Shown: positions 49,307 to 57,870, numbered from the stretch's first letter. The stretch is DNA of 64,000 nt from Streptomyces fumanus (GCF_014655295.1 NZ_BNBI01000001.1:558001-622000), one strand, 5' to 3'. Notes: generated by a model not told the origin, from the letters alone. Program-made: numbers and translations.

Positions 49307-51073
49307 TCACACGACGAACCCCACCCCTTCCAGCCAGCGGTCGTTGCTGAGGGTGCCGCCGAAGATGTACTCGGGGCGAGCGCCGACACAGTGCGGCTGG
49401 TTCCAGTCGCCGTTGCGCACCCGGGAAGCCTCGCAGACCTGGCCGGTGCCGACGTTGATGGCGAAGCCCAGCATGTACGGGGCGCTCTTCTTCGTGCTGC
49501 CGATGTAGATGTTCTTGCCGTCGTCGGTGATGGGCGTCCAGTGCGGCTTCCACACACCCTTGCCGTCGGTCGAGCCCGGCTTGTGCACGAAGGCGTTGGC
49601 GGCCGCGCCACCGGTGCCGCGCACCGCGATGTTGAGGGCCTTGATCGGCCGGTTCACCCCCGGTGTACCGGCTGCCGCGCCGTCGCACACCGGCTTCTGC
49701 CAGCCCCGCCCGGAGACGTACGCGCGGTAGCAGACGTGCCGTCCGGGGTTCTTCTTGGCGAGCTGGTTCACGGCGGTGGCGGCGGTCTCCGCGGGCGGCT
49801 TGGCGGTCACGGTCTTCGTGGCCTTCGGCGGCCGGACGGTCACCGTGGCCTTCGGCGGCCGCACGGTCACGGTGGCGTTCGGCGGCCGCACCACCGTGCC
49901 GGCGCCTCCCCCGGCGCTGTCGGCATGCGGCGTCTTCTTCGGCTTGGGGTCCTTCTTCGGCTCGGACTTCTTCTTCTTCGCCGTCGACGAGGGGCTGGGC
50001 AACGCCGACAGGCGCGGGGACACGGAGACGGTGGGTGACGCCGACGCGGTGGGACTGTGCTGTGCCGGAGGACTGCTCAGCTTGTCGCTGGCGCCGGCGG
50101 CCTCGTTCTGCTTTCCGCCGTCGTCCGACCCGCCGCCCAGCAGCACCAGCGGCAGGACGACGAGGGCGGTCACCCCGAGTGCCACCGGCCCGACGACCAG
50201 GGGCCGGTGGAGCAGGCCGGGGGCCCGGTACTCGTCGTCCGACTGCCGCGACCCGGCGCTCGCACCGGCGTCCTTGGACCGGCGGGGCAGCGACAGGGAC
50301 GGGACACGGGAGGAGAACGAGGGGAGGGAGGGACGCGGGAGGGAGGGGAGCGAGGGGAGCGAGGGCCGTGCGAACGACGGTCGCGGGCGGGCGGACGACG
50401 GGTCGTCACCGAGGCCGTCGCCGGGATCGGCGTCAAGGTAATCAAGGTCGTCGGGGCCGGCGTCAACGTCGTCAAGACGACCGGGACTGCCGTCGAGATC
50501 GTCCGGAACGTCGAGATTGTCGTCCAGACCGTCCAGACCGTCCGCACCGTCCAGGTCGCCGGGGTTGCCGTCGAGGCCGGCCTGGGACGGGGCACCGATG
50601 CCGGGAGGGCCGATTTCCGCAGTGTCCCCGGGGTGTCCGTACGCCTCATGAGGCTCCGCCGGTCCGACGGCGGCACCGTCGGCCGTCTCTACCGGTACCG
50701 GCGGTGCCGGTGCCGCCTGAGACGACCCGGCCGGCTCCTCCACCAGCCTGCTCGAACCGTCGGCGGCGACCTCGACGAAGGTCACGTGTGCGCTGGCGGG
50801 GTCGGAAATGGCCGCGGTGACGGGGGTGCCGCGCTCCCGCGCGTGCCGGTGCAGCGCGTCGAGGACCGCCTCGTCGAGGGACTGCCCCTGCTCCACCCGT
50901 ACGGGCACGCCGTCGACGGAGGCCGAACCGTCCGCGCCGATGACCACCGAGAGGTGCGGCGCCGGCCCGGACGCCCCCGCGAGGGGCGCACGCTGACTGA
51001 TGTCCTCCGGGTCCCCGGGTACGGCGTTCTCGTTCATCGCGATCGGGTCGTCCTTCTCTTCGTCCCGGCTCAT
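49307..51073 (-). CDS. Membrane-anchored protein with ChW-like C-terminus
   Basis: 588 residues from ATG 51073 with SD AGGAGGGA. N-terminal acidic domain (HLSVVIGADGSASVDGVPVR, LDEAVLDALHRHARERGTPV) of a kind seen in secretion-associated proteins, an Asp/Leu/Gly repeat stretch (145-215), a Pro/Ser repeat stretch (SFARPSLPSLPSLPRPSLPS), one membrane segment (about 293-315: VVGPVALGVTALVVLPLVLL), a Pro/Lys stalk with RPPKATVTV repeats, and a C-terminal domain with CYRAYVSGRGWQKPVCDGAA, GTPGVNRPIKALNIAV, a ChW (hydrophobic Trp) repeat, followed by a second, incomplete copy. Topology: acidic part in, ChW outside, probably binding cell wall or partners (inference). Confidence 0.8.
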   Translation of the reverse strand: MSRDEEKDDPIAMNENAVPGDPEDISQRAPLAGASGPAPHLSVVIGADGSASVDGVPVRVEQGQSLDEAVLDALHRHARERGTPVTAAISDPASAHVTFVEVAADGSSRLVEEPAGSSQAAPAPPVPVETADGAAVGPAEPHEAYGHPGDTAEIGPPGIGAPSQAGLDGNPGDLDGADGLDGLDDNLDVPDDLDGSPGRLDDVDAGPDDLDYLDADPGDGLGDDPSSARPRPSFARPSLPSLPSLPRPSLPSFSSRVPSLSLPRRSKDAGASAGSRQSDDEYRAPGLLHRPLVVGPVALGVTALVVLPLVLLGGGSDDGGKQNEAAGASDKLSSPPAQHSPTASASPTVSVSPRLSALPSPSSTAKKKKSEPKKDPKPKKTPHADSAGGGAGTVVRPPNATVTVRPPKATVTVRPPKATKTVTAKPPAETAATAVNQLAKKNPGRHVCYRAYVSGRGWQKPVCDGAAAGTPGVNRPIKALNIAVRGTGGAAANAFVHKPGSTDGKGVWKPHWTPITDDGKNIYIGSTKKSAPYMLGFAINVGTGQVCEASRVRNGDWNQPHCVGARPEYIFGGTLSNDRWLEGVGFVV

Positions 51074-51158
51074 GCCCGTCCCTCCTGGCGTTCCGGCTCA
51101 GGGCTACAACGGGAGGCGCGGGGAGACGGTTCAATCGCCGCGTGGTGGCGGGGGCCGG

Positions 51159-52154
51159 TCATCGGCGTCCCCGAGACCGGACAGAAGGTGCCGTCTGCGG
51201 GGTGGCGGCGCGGCCGGTGCCTGCGGACTGTGCGCCCGACGTCTGCCTCACCGTGACGGTGGTGGTCAGCGCACCCCTGTCGGTAACGGGGTTCTGGGGA
51301 GCCGAGCGGGCGCCGGGGGCTGCGGTGGGCGAGGCGGGAAGGGTCTCTGCCGCCGCCGTTCGCCGGCCCTCGTCCGGGAGCGAGGCGGAACGGTTCGCGT
51401 CCTGCTCCGTGGCGGGGCCCTGGTACCAAGGGTTCCTGTGGTGCAAGTCCTGCGGTTGGACGTCGCCCATGGGAACTACGTAATAGCCGTCCTGGTCGAG
51501 GCCGACCGACGTGGTCGCGTCATAACCGCCCTGTTCATGGCCTGCCAGTGTGGCCGCATCATCGTTGTACCATTCGGAGTCGGCCAGCGTGGCCGCGTCA
51601 TCGTTGTCCCGTTCGGAGCCGACCAGCGTGGCCGCGTCATCGTTGTCCCGTTCGGAGCCCACCAGCGTGGCCGCGTCATCGAACTCCCTGTTCTCGGCCA
51701 CGGTGTTCTGAGGGGCGGTCTTCTCGAGCAGCCACTCCACCACGGGCAGCTTTCCCTTGCCGTACGCCTCCCGCAACTCCTTGCTCTCCGCGATCTGTTC
51801 CAGAGCGGCGTGCAGAACTTCCTGGAGTTTCGGAACATCGAGGTCGGCCAGCGCTTGGCGTACCGGCATGTCGGATGCCCATGTGAGCGGGGCGCCATTG
51901 CCGCGCGGCGCCTGGTGGACGCTGCCCTCAGGGACAGGGGAACGGAATCCTGTCTCGTAACTGGGGTAACCCGCCTGATCAGACCGGCTCGCAGCGGGCT
52001 CTTGCACACGTGAGGAGAATTTTTCGCGCAGCCATCGCAGCAATCGATCCAGCGATCCTGACCTGGTAGTCCGCCGCCTGCTTTCCTCCAGGTCCTCCTC
52101 GATCAGATGCCGCGCCAGTAGCTTCGGCCAGGAGTCCGGGCGGTCTTGGGACAT
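51159..52154 (-). CDS. Hypothetical protein with 13-residue tandem repeats
   Basis: 331 residues from ATG 52154 (SD AGGGGA). N-terminus helical and charged (WPKLLARHLIEEDLEESRRR; LDRLLRWLREKFSSRVQE). Residues 100-150 form a helical unit (MPVRQALADLDVPKLQEVLH, QIAESKELREAYGKGKLPVV). Then come five 13-residue repeats, DDAATLVGSERDN and variants, and a disordered Pro/Thr-rich tail. No membrane segment. It lies 85 bp upstream of the ChW gene in the same direction, so the two are probably cotranscribed. Family unknown. Confidence 0.75.
   Translation of the reverse strand: MSQDRPDSWPKLLARHLIEEDLEESRRRTTRSGSLDRLLRWLREKFSSRVQEPAASRSDQAGYPSYETGFRSPVPEGSVHQAPRGNGAPLTWASDMPVRQALADLDVPKLQEVLHAALEQIAESKELREAYGKGKLPVVEWLLEKTAPQNTVAENREFDDAATLVGSERDNDDAATLVGSERDNDDAATLADSEWYNDDAATLAGHEQGGYDATTSVGLDQDGYYVVPMGDVQPQDLHHRNPWYQGPATEQDANRSASLPDEGRRTAAAETLPASPTAAPGARSAPQNPVTDRGALTTTVTVRQTSGAQSAGTGRAATPQTAPSVRSRGRR
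51496..51680 (-). repeat. 39-bp tandem coding repeats
   Basis: Four to five units of 39 bp; two central copies (about 51585-51623 and 51624-51662) are nearly identical (CCAGCGTGGCCGCGTCATCG... on the plus strand), flanking ones more diverged. They encode the DDAATL...SERDN repeats. Near-identity suggests recent expansion and copy-number variation between strains. Confidence 0.75.
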
Positions 52155-52477
52155 GCTGGTCCCCTCTCTCTCGCTCTGTGCGCGAACTACCTGCCGAGTA
52201 CGGCTCCTGACGCAAGCACAACGGGAACGAGGGGCAACCGGTTCAGTGCGGGCAGGGGTCCGCTGCCAGGCGACCGGGAATCGCGCCCTGCGGCGACAAC
52301 AGCCCGCGGGGCACACGCACGGCGTGCCGGTACCGGTACGGGCGGGACCGGCCGTCCGAGCCGTGGGGTTCTTGTGAACCCCGGCGACGGTCACCCCGTT
52401 GTGTCTCACGGCCGGCCGGCCGACGCCACGCACCGGCCGGTACGAGCAGCCGAGCGAACGAGACGGAGGGCGGGCCC
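52155..52477. other. Divergent promoter region
   Basis: 323 bp between two divergent genes (51159-52154 leftward, 52478 rightward). No supported gene. It contains GGGGTTC-TTGT-GAACCCC (about 52362-52380) and short GC-rich dyads such as GCCGGTACCGGTAC; promoters for both directions must be here. Confidence 0.5.
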
Positions 52478-52969
52478 GTGTCAGCCATGCCGACGGAACA
52501 GCCCGAGACGGCCAGGGCCGAGAAGGACACCGCACCCGCGGCGCAGCCGCCTGCCGAAAAGAAGGAAGAGCCCCCCGCCCCGCCTCAGTTCATCCTGTAC
52601 AAGGAGGGGCCGGCCTACGCGGACGCGCTTCGGCAGCTCACCCTGTGGACTCACCACGTCCTGCTCCCGGTCTACGGCAGGGAGATCAGTTCCACGGCAC
52701 CCTGGTGTCCTCGCTGGTGGGAGCATCCCGAAGCGGTGGCCCAGTTGCACGGTCTATGGCTGGCCTGGGCCGATCTGACCGGCCCGGGTTCCGTGATGAC
52801 CGGACCGGCCAGTTGGCACCGGGACTACTTGCTGCCGGTCATGAACAGCCTGCGGGATCCGCAGGGGCCGTTCGCCGGATGCAAGCCTGGTATGCACCGC
52901 GCCAAGGAGAAGCCCCCCATCGACATCATCGATCCGTTCGGCCCGCCGCCTCCTTCGTCTCCCAGGTGA
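52478..52969 (+). CDS. DUF4913 family protein
   Basis: 163 residues from GTG 52478 (SD GGAGGG; ATG 52487 also possible). N-terminal 40 residues are Pro/Glu/Ala-rich and disordered. Residues 45-140 carry DUF4913 traits: LRQLTLWTHHVLLPVYGR, WCPRWWEHPEAVAQLHGLWL, AWADLTGPGSVMTGPASWHR, and CKPGMHRAKE. DUF4913 proteins are frequent on Streptomyces conjugative plasmids and in T4SS-like loci; function not established. Its presence links this stretch to the secretion genes at 58-64 kb. Confidence 0.78.
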   Translation: MSAMPTEQPETARAEKDTAPAAQPPAEKKEEPPAPPQFILYKEGPAYADALRQLTLWTHHVLLPVYGREISSTAPWCPRWWEHPEAVAQLHGLWLAWADLTGPGSVMTGPASWHRDYLLPVMNSLRDPQGPFAGCKPGMHRAKEKPPIDIIDPFGPPPPSSPR

Positions 52970-53012
52970 CAGCGCAGACCGAACCGCTGACCCGGCGGAG
53001 CGGGTGTCGGGA

Positions 53013-53825
53013 TCAGCGCCGCGCTGCCTTGTTCGTGGTCGGAGCGGCCGCCCCGCCGAGATGGGCGGAGGAGGCCGGGCCGGCCTGGGGGACTCCGGTT
53101 GCCGCACCCTGACCGGCAGGCGGCAGCATGGCGTTGGCGCTCTGCGCGATGGCAGCGTTCTCGGGCGGTCGCAGTGTCTTGATCTGCTCGAACTCCACCT
53201 TGACTCCCGGAAGCTGCGCGCTGAACAGCTTGCGCACGTTCTCCCCCCATTGGGCGGCCTCCTGAGGATCCAGCCCAGGCCGCACCTTCTCGCTCATATA
53301 ACGACCGGACTTGTCGTTGAGGACGATCCGGTTCTCCGATGGGAAAACCCGCACCTCGCCGCTGATCATGGCGTCCCCTACCCGGGTTTCCCCATTGGGG
53401 GCGAACGCCGCCGCAATGGTCGGGTGCCCCAGCTTGTCGATGCCTTTCTTCAGATCCTCCATCGTGGGCACCGCCACCTGCTCGTCAGGATTGGCCTGCG
53501 CCTGTCGACGTGCCGCATCCTGCATGTTGGCCAGCAGGCCGTTCAGCTCTTCCTCGGTGAGAACGGTGAGGATCTCCTCACTGCCCAGCATGGCGACAGG
53601 TACGGTCTGCTTCACTCCGTGCACCTCGCGTTCGGCCTCGACGACCGAATAATGCCAGACCGCACCCTCTCGGCCTTTCATGAAGAGATTCCGGGGGAGC
53701 TCATCGAGTGGCATGAGCAACGGATTGAGGCGGAGCATCCCCTTGTCGTCCTGCTCTTGCGGCCGGCTGTCGGTCTTTTTCGGTGGCACCGGTCGGCCGT
53801 ACGGATACTGCTGCTGCTCCTGCAT
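53013..53825 (-). CDS. Uncharacterised protein with SGRY motif
   Basis: 270 residues from ATG 53825 (SD GGGAGA). N-terminus Gln/Pro-rich; residues 30-110 compact (NPLLMPLDELPRNLFMKGRE, VWHYSVVEAEREVHGVKQTV, SEEILTVLTEEELNGLLAN). Residues 140-220: HPTIAAAFAPNGETRVGDAM, SGEVRVFPSENRIVLNDKSG, RYMSEKVRPGLDPQEAAQWG. The I-x-LNDKSGRY hairpin recalls the conserved NxSGHY segment near the ends of some polymorphic toxins and toxin-associated proteins, but I cannot name a catalytic site. Disordered tail. Convergent with the DUF4913 gene. Confidence 0.7.
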   Translation of the reverse strand: MQEQQQYPYGRPVPPKKTDSRPQEQDDKGMLRLNPLLMPLDELPRNLFMKGREGAVWHYSVVEAEREVHGVKQTVPVAMLGSEEILTVLTEEELNGLLANMQDAARRQAQANPDEQVAVPTMEDLKKGIDKLGHPTIAAAFAPNGETRVGDAMISGEVRVFPSENRIVLNDKSGRYMSEKVRPGLDPQEAAQWGENVRKLFSAQLPGVKVEFEQIKTLRPPENAAIAQSANAMLPPAGQGAATGVPQAGPASSAHLGGAAAPTTNKAARR

Positions 53826-54360
53826 CAAGGTCTCCCGCGTTCTCTCTTTACTCGTGCCTGGGCATGAGATGAACCGTGGGCCAGATGAACTGGGGCCACG
53901 GCGGAGAGAACGCGGGAAGGTTTTCCTGTGAACAGTGCCGTGAGAACGACGGGGCGGTCGCCGGGGCATGACGGCCGAGCTGCCGCTGTGTGAGCGCGTT
54001 CCCGTACCGCAGCCGCTGCCGTGGCCGGACACCGCCTGGGCCACGGCCCGCGGTCGGTGGGCGAACACCACACCCGAGCACCCGGGGCTTGAGCGACGGG
54101 GCCTCACGACCGCTCCCGGCGCGCATCGTCTTCCCGTACCGGCGGCGCCGGCCCGAGCGAGGTGCCGGACCGCCCTCATGCGGATCTCCGCCCTGAGGGA
54201 AGAACTTTCCCTGTACGGACAGCCACGGGAGCCCGGCTTCCGGTTGAACCATTCGACGCCGTCGGGCCGTTCGTATCAATACGAGGCTGGTGAATGCGGT
54301 CGCGGCAGTCCGGATTCGCACTGACACCGCCATCGACGCAGACGAAGGGAAGTGGAGTAA
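53826..54360. other. Long divergent intergenic region
   Basis: 535 bp between 53013-53825 (leftward) and 54361 (rightward). A frame at 53968-54324 (118 codons, MTAELPLCERVPVPQPLPW...) has no clear SD and mixed composition; I do not accept it. The last 100 bp are AT-richer (TTCGTATCAATACGAG, with ATACGAG/CTCGTAT-type symmetry) and likely contain the promoter of 54361. Confidence 0.45.
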
Positions 54361-55008
54361 GTGGATCCCAACTCTCACGGTTCCTATCAGGGGTACGGCT
54401 CGCAGCAGCCTGCCCCTACCGTGCAGGTCCAGCACGACGACGGATTGATAAGCGATCCTGAGCTGGTGGCACAGTATGAGCAGCTCCGCAGGGCTCACGA
54501 GCAGATCACCCAACTGAAGCAGCAGAACATGGCCGCAGGCTACGACCGCCTTCCGATGGACGACGCGACGTACAGCCTGTTCTCTCAGGTGCAGGTCACG
54601 CGAGACCAGTACCTGGACAATCGCGCGTCTTACCAGGAACAACTGAGCCGGAACGAACAGTGGACCGAATGGAGGCTACGGGGCGGAGACGCGGCTACGT
54701 ACGCGCAGTATGCCACCGCACTCAATGACGCCTCTCGGTCGCATTTGGAATCTTACGAAGCTTACCTGACGGCTGAAAGTCGACTTCAACGACACCTGTC
54801 CATCACGGGGCCCCAGATATCCCCGGCCCCCTCCCTCCCCTCCTTCAGCGAGGGTTTCGGGAACATTCCGCAGTCCTACGGTGCGGCAGCCCAGCAGTAC
54901 CAACCGACGGGCAGCGCCTCAAGCAGTCGTACGCACGGCTCCTCCAGGTCCGCTGGGCACGTCTCCTCCGGGACTGATCAATCTCGAAAGCGCCAGCGCA
55001 GGTCCTGA
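54361..55008 (+). CDS. Hypothetical helical protein, distant relative of 43181
   Basis: 215 residues from GTG 54361 (SD AAGGGAAG). Disordered N-terminus (SHGSYQGYGSQQPAPTVQVQ), then long helices (LISDPELVAQYEQLRRAHEQ, ITQLKQQNMAAGYDRLPMDD, ATYSLFSQVQVTRDQYLDNR, NDASRSHLESYEAYLTAESR) and a Ser-rich tail. The LPMDDATYSLFSQ block aligns with VPMNEVTRTLFSQ of 43181-43786. Codon use is relatively AT-rich. Size and all-helical form are compatible with a secreted or structural partner, but no signal or WXG motif is visible. Confidence 0.7.
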   Translation: MDPNSHGSYQGYGSQQPAPTVQVQHDDGLISDPELVAQYEQLRRAHEQITQLKQQNMAAGYDRLPMDDATYSLFSQVQVTRDQYLDNRASYQEQLSRNEQWTEWRLRGGDAATYAQYATALNDASRSHLESYEAYLTAESRLQRHLSITGPQISPAPSLPSFSEGFGNIPQSYGAAAQQYQPTGSASSSRTHGSSRSAGHVSSGTDQSRKRQRRS

Positions 55009-55396
55009 CGTGACCGGCGCGCGGCCGACGGATGGGGCCAGGCCCGACCAGCTCGAAGAGCCGGCAGCTCGACAGGAGGAAACGGCGACCACGCCCGACG
55101 CCGCACGAACGTAGGATCCGGGCCTGCCACGGGACATCTGCCTTGGCAGGCCCGTCTGCGCGTCTTCCGCGGTTCGAGGGCGACCGCGTCGGCGCGGCCG
55201 CGCTCCGGCTCCTGTCTCCTGGCCGTCGTCCGGCCACGCCGCACTGATCACCTCATCATCTCCCCTTTACCTGTGATTCGTCTCCTGATGCGAGGGTCGC
55301 AGCAGCAGTAGGGCGGTAGCGGACCTCATGGCGAATCGCTGCCGGACGCGGGCCACACCTGCGCGTGTGGTCGACCGGGAACGGGAGATGATGAGA
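55009..55396. other. Intergenic region with hairpin
   Basis: A GTG frame at 55010-55114 (34 codons, VTGARPTDGARPDQLEE...) directly follows the stop but lacks a good SD. GGGCCTGCCA (55121-55130) and its complement (55145-55154) form a 10-bp terminator-like hairpin. Downstream AT-rich bases (ATCACCTCATCATCTCCCCT) precede the next gene. Confidence 0.5.
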
Positions 55397-56218
55397 GTGG
55401 TCGACAATCTGCAGTGGTCCGAACTCCTCTCTTCCGCAGCCACCGACTTGTCACCCTTCGTCAAGAGCCTCGGCAAGTTCGCGGACAGTGTGCCCCTTTA
55501 TGGCGTGGGCACGGGAATCGCCGGACTCGACGGAGTGAACCAGATCATCAAAGAGGCGCGCGCCGCTTACGGGATCTGGATGCGGCCCGACCAACAACAT
55601 GTCAAGCCGAGCCTCGGGCGTCTCGCCTTCGGAGTCGTCAACGTCGCGGGCTACACGCTCTACGGCGCCGGCGCCGGAGGGTACCTCGGCGGACATGCCA
55701 CCGGCGGGGGGCTGTTGCTCGTCACCGCTTCCAACGTCATCAAACAGCACTTCATGCCCGAGGAACGGACGTACCGCCCGGTCGCCCCGATCCTCCCGCT
55801 GCACCGGAAGGACATCGCGGCGCACACGCCGTCCACCACCGGACGCGGCGGCACGCCGAGCCCTGCGAACGTCGCCCAGTACGCGCTTGCGCTGCTCCCT
55901 GCTTCGCCTTCCCCCTCCGGCCCGCCGGCGGCGTCTCCGGCGGCACCGGAACCGGGAAATCGCTGGCTACGCGCCAGTGAGATGGAGACCGGTACGGTAC
56001 GGCCGGCGCACTCCGGACCGCACGGTGAGGTACCCCGCCCGCCCGTCGGTGCTCCGGTCGCGGGTGCGGCCGCCGGTGAGGCTCGCGGCATCGTGAATCC
56101 CGTGGCCGCGGCCGCGGGCGCGGGCCTGCAGCCGAGAGGCAGTTCGCGTTCGCTGCCTGACGTCAAGACCGCAGCGCCCGAATACGTCGCCGCAGCACGC
56201 CGTCCCCGGTCCCGTTGA
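55397..56218 (+). CDS. Hypothetical Gly-rich membrane-active-like protein
   Basis: About 273 residues. GTG 55397 has SD GGGAG at 9 nt; ATG 55388, 55391 and 55328 are alternatives. VDNLQWSELLSSAATDLSPF, VKSLGKFADSVPLYGVGTGI, AGLDGVNQIIKEARAAYGIW, then a Gly/Ala-rich hydrophobic part (LAFGVVNVAGYTLYGAGAGG, YLGGHATGGGLLLVTASNVI) and a Pro/Ala-rich disordered second half from about 155. The hydrophobic Gly zipper-like block might insert into membranes. No recognised family. Confidence 0.65.
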   Translation: MVDNLQWSELLSSAATDLSPFVKSLGKFADSVPLYGVGTGIAGLDGVNQIIKEARAAYGIWMRPDQQHVKPSLGRLAFGVVNVAGYTLYGAGAGGYLGGHATGGGLLLVTASNVIKQHFMPEERTYRPVAPILPLHRKDIAAHTPSTTGRGGTPSPANVAQYALALLPASPSPSGPPAASPAAPEPGNRWLRASEMETGTVRPAHSGPHGEVPRPPVGAPVAGAAAGEARGIVNPVAAAAGAGLQPRGSSRSLPDVKTAAPEYVAAARRPRSR

Positions 56219-56382
56219 CTGCGTTTTTCCCGAGCTGAGAAGACCTTCCCTGAGCGCGTGCCTGCCGAATTTCTCAGGTGGCGGTTCGCAGTTGTCGCAA
56301 AGAGTTCACGTGAACCACTCCTCAGGTTCCGCCGTTGAGAGTGGTAGACAACTTCTCGCCTCCTAGTCATGGGAGAAGCCAC
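56219..56382. other. Intergenic region with repeated GAGAGTGGT-GACAA element
   Basis: TTGAGAGTGGTAGACAACTT (56335-56354) resembles ATGAGAGTGGTCGACAATCT at 55391-55410, where it overlaps the start of the preceding gene. Both would read RVVDN. It may be a duplicated 5' end or a shared regulatory element. A TTCACGTGAA palindrome lies at about 56306-56315. Confidence 0.45.
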
Positions 56383-56667
56383 ATGCCCTCTAACGTCCCT
56401 GACAACCCCGCAGCGCAATACCTGCAGGCTCAACGAACGGCATTGGCCGCGCAAACAGGTTGGGCACCCGCCCAGCCGGTCACCCAACCGATCCACCCAG
56501 CGCCTGCTGTGAACACGACGTGGGCCACGTGGGCGAAGCAACAAGCGCAGAATCTCAATCAACAGACGAAGTACAACAATGCGCCTCACAAAGACCCCGC
56601 AGTAGCCGGGATGAGCTACCACCTCAAGCAGGGCGTAGGCCCCACTCGGTCCGGTCCGAGCCGGTAA
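56383..56667 (+). CDS. Small hypothetical protein, Gln/Pro/Ala-rich
   Basis: 94 residues from ATG 56383 (SD GGGAGAAG). VPDNPAAQYLQAQRTALAAQ, TGWAPAQPVTQPIHPAPAVN, TTWATWAKQQAQNLNQQTKY, and YHLKQGVGPTRSGPSR. Low complexity, probably disordered, AT-richer codon use as in the other small genes of this locus. No function assigned. Confidence 0.6.
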   Translation: MPSNVPDNPAAQYLQAQRTALAAQTGWAPAQPVTQPIHPAPAVNTTWATWAKQQAQNLNQQTKYNNAPHKDPAVAGMSYHLKQGVGPTRSGPSR

Positions 56668-56820
56668 AGGACCGTACGCTTCACCGGCGGTCGATCACCG
56701 AACCGACACCGGACCGTGGTCGCCGTCCCCGTCCGCGTCGGGGGTTCACGCCCCCGGCGCGGACGTACGCGTCCTCCGCGAGGCCGAGGCCGAGGCCGCG
56801 CGGTGGGCGGCCCGTCCCCC

Positions 56821-57870
56821 TCACGCGTCCGGCCGCACCACCCCCAGGATCTCCATCGACCCCGCCGGCGACACGTACACCCAGCGCCCCGGCCGCGGCG
56901 CCTGGATGATCTTGCCGTCGCCGATGTAGATGGCGACGTGGCTGGCGTCGGCGTAGTAGATGATCAGGTCGCCGGGGCGCATCTGGGAGATCGGGACGTG
57001 GGGGAGCTGGGCCCACTGCTGTTCGGCGGTGCGGGGGATGACGAGGCCCGCGTGCAGCCATGCCTGGGAGGTCAGGCCGGAGCAGTCGAAGGAGTCGGGG
57101 CCCTCGGCGCCCCAGACGTAGGGCTTGCCGAGCTGCTCGGTGGCGTACTCGATGGCCGCGCGGCCGGCCTCGGTGGCCTGGGTACCGACCTGGTCCAGGA
57201 TGCCGGTGCCGACCCACTCGGCCTGGGACTCGGCCTCCTGCTGCCGTTCCAGTGCGGCGAGCCGACGCAGTTCCTCCGCCTGCAACCCCGACTCCAGCGC
57301 GCGGGCGGTGGCGATCCGCGCCTTGATCTTCTCGCGGTGCCTGGCCATGGCCCGGCGGGTCGACTTCAGCTCCGCCAGCTCCGCGGTGGCCTCGTCGGTG
57401 CGGGTGCGCAGTTCCGCGCGGGCCGCCTCCAGCGCCGCCAGCTTCTGCCGGGTGCCCTGCTGGGCCTGCCGGACCACCGCCGCGTCGTCCAGGGCGCGCT
57501 CGGGGTCGGAGGCGAAGGCGAACTGCACCTCGGCGGGGAGTCCGCCCCCGCGGTACTGGGCCCTGGCCGCCGCGCCGAGCAGCTCCCTCAGCCGCGCTTC
57601 CTTCTCCTCGGCCGCCTTCACCTTGCCGTTCAGCAGCGTGACCTGCTTCTGCTGCGCCTTGGCCTTCTCGTCGGCGGCGTTGTACTTCTCGGTGGCCACC
57701 TCGGACTGGTGGTACAGGTCGTCCAGTTGCCGGCGTACGTCCTCAAGAGTGGCCGGGCGCGGAGCGGGGACCGCGCGGGCGGCGGGCGCCTGGGCCGTCG
57801 CCGTCAGGGCGCACAGCAAGGTGAGGGCCACGGCCGTACGGCGGCCGGGTGCGCGCGAGGTCCGTGTCAT
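56821..57870 (-). CDS. Secreted NlpC/P60 cell-wall hydrolase
   Basis: 349 residues from ATG 57870 (SD AAGGGAG; longer frame to 57948 not used). Signal peptide about 1-35 (RRTAVALTLLCALTATAQAP ending AARA). Residues 40-215 are a long coiled coil (LDDLYHQSEVATEKYNAADE; LNGKVKAAEEKEARLRELLG) as in RipA-type hydrolases. NlpC/P60 domain 235-349: YVWGAEGPDSFDCSGLTSQA with catalytic Cys, RPGDLIIYYADASHVAIYIG with catalytic His. It cleaves peptide stems of peptidoglycan. Next to T4SS-like ATPases it probably opens the wall for the apparatus. Confidence 0.88.
   Translation of the reverse strand: MTRTSRAPGRRTAVALTLLCALTATAQAPAARAVPAPRPATLEDVRRQLDDLYHQSEVATEKYNAADEKAKAQQKQVTLLNGKVKAAEEKEARLRELLGAAARAQYRGGGLPAEVQFAFASDPERALDDAAVVRQAQQGTRQKLAALEAARAELRTRTDEATAELAELKSTRRAMARHREKIKARIATARALESGLQAEELRRLAALERQQEAESQAEWVGTGILDQVGTQATEAGRAAIEYATEQLGKPYVWGAEGPDSFDCSGLTSQAWLHAGLVIPRTAEQQWAQLPHVPISQMRPGDLIIYYADASHVAIYIGDGKIIQAPRPGRWVYVSPAGSMEILGVVRPDA

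Noticed and set aside
51496..51680. Possible CRISPR array
   Set aside because: Repeats are directly contiguous 39-bp units without unique spacers and encode an in-frame 13-residue protein repeat.
53968..54324. 118-codon frame in the 53826-54360 gap
   Set aside because: No convincing SD, uneven codon bias, no motif; kept only as a note.
55010..55114. 34-codon GTG frame after 54361-55008
   Set aside because: Follows the stop by one base but has a weak SD and disordered composition; cannot be supported.
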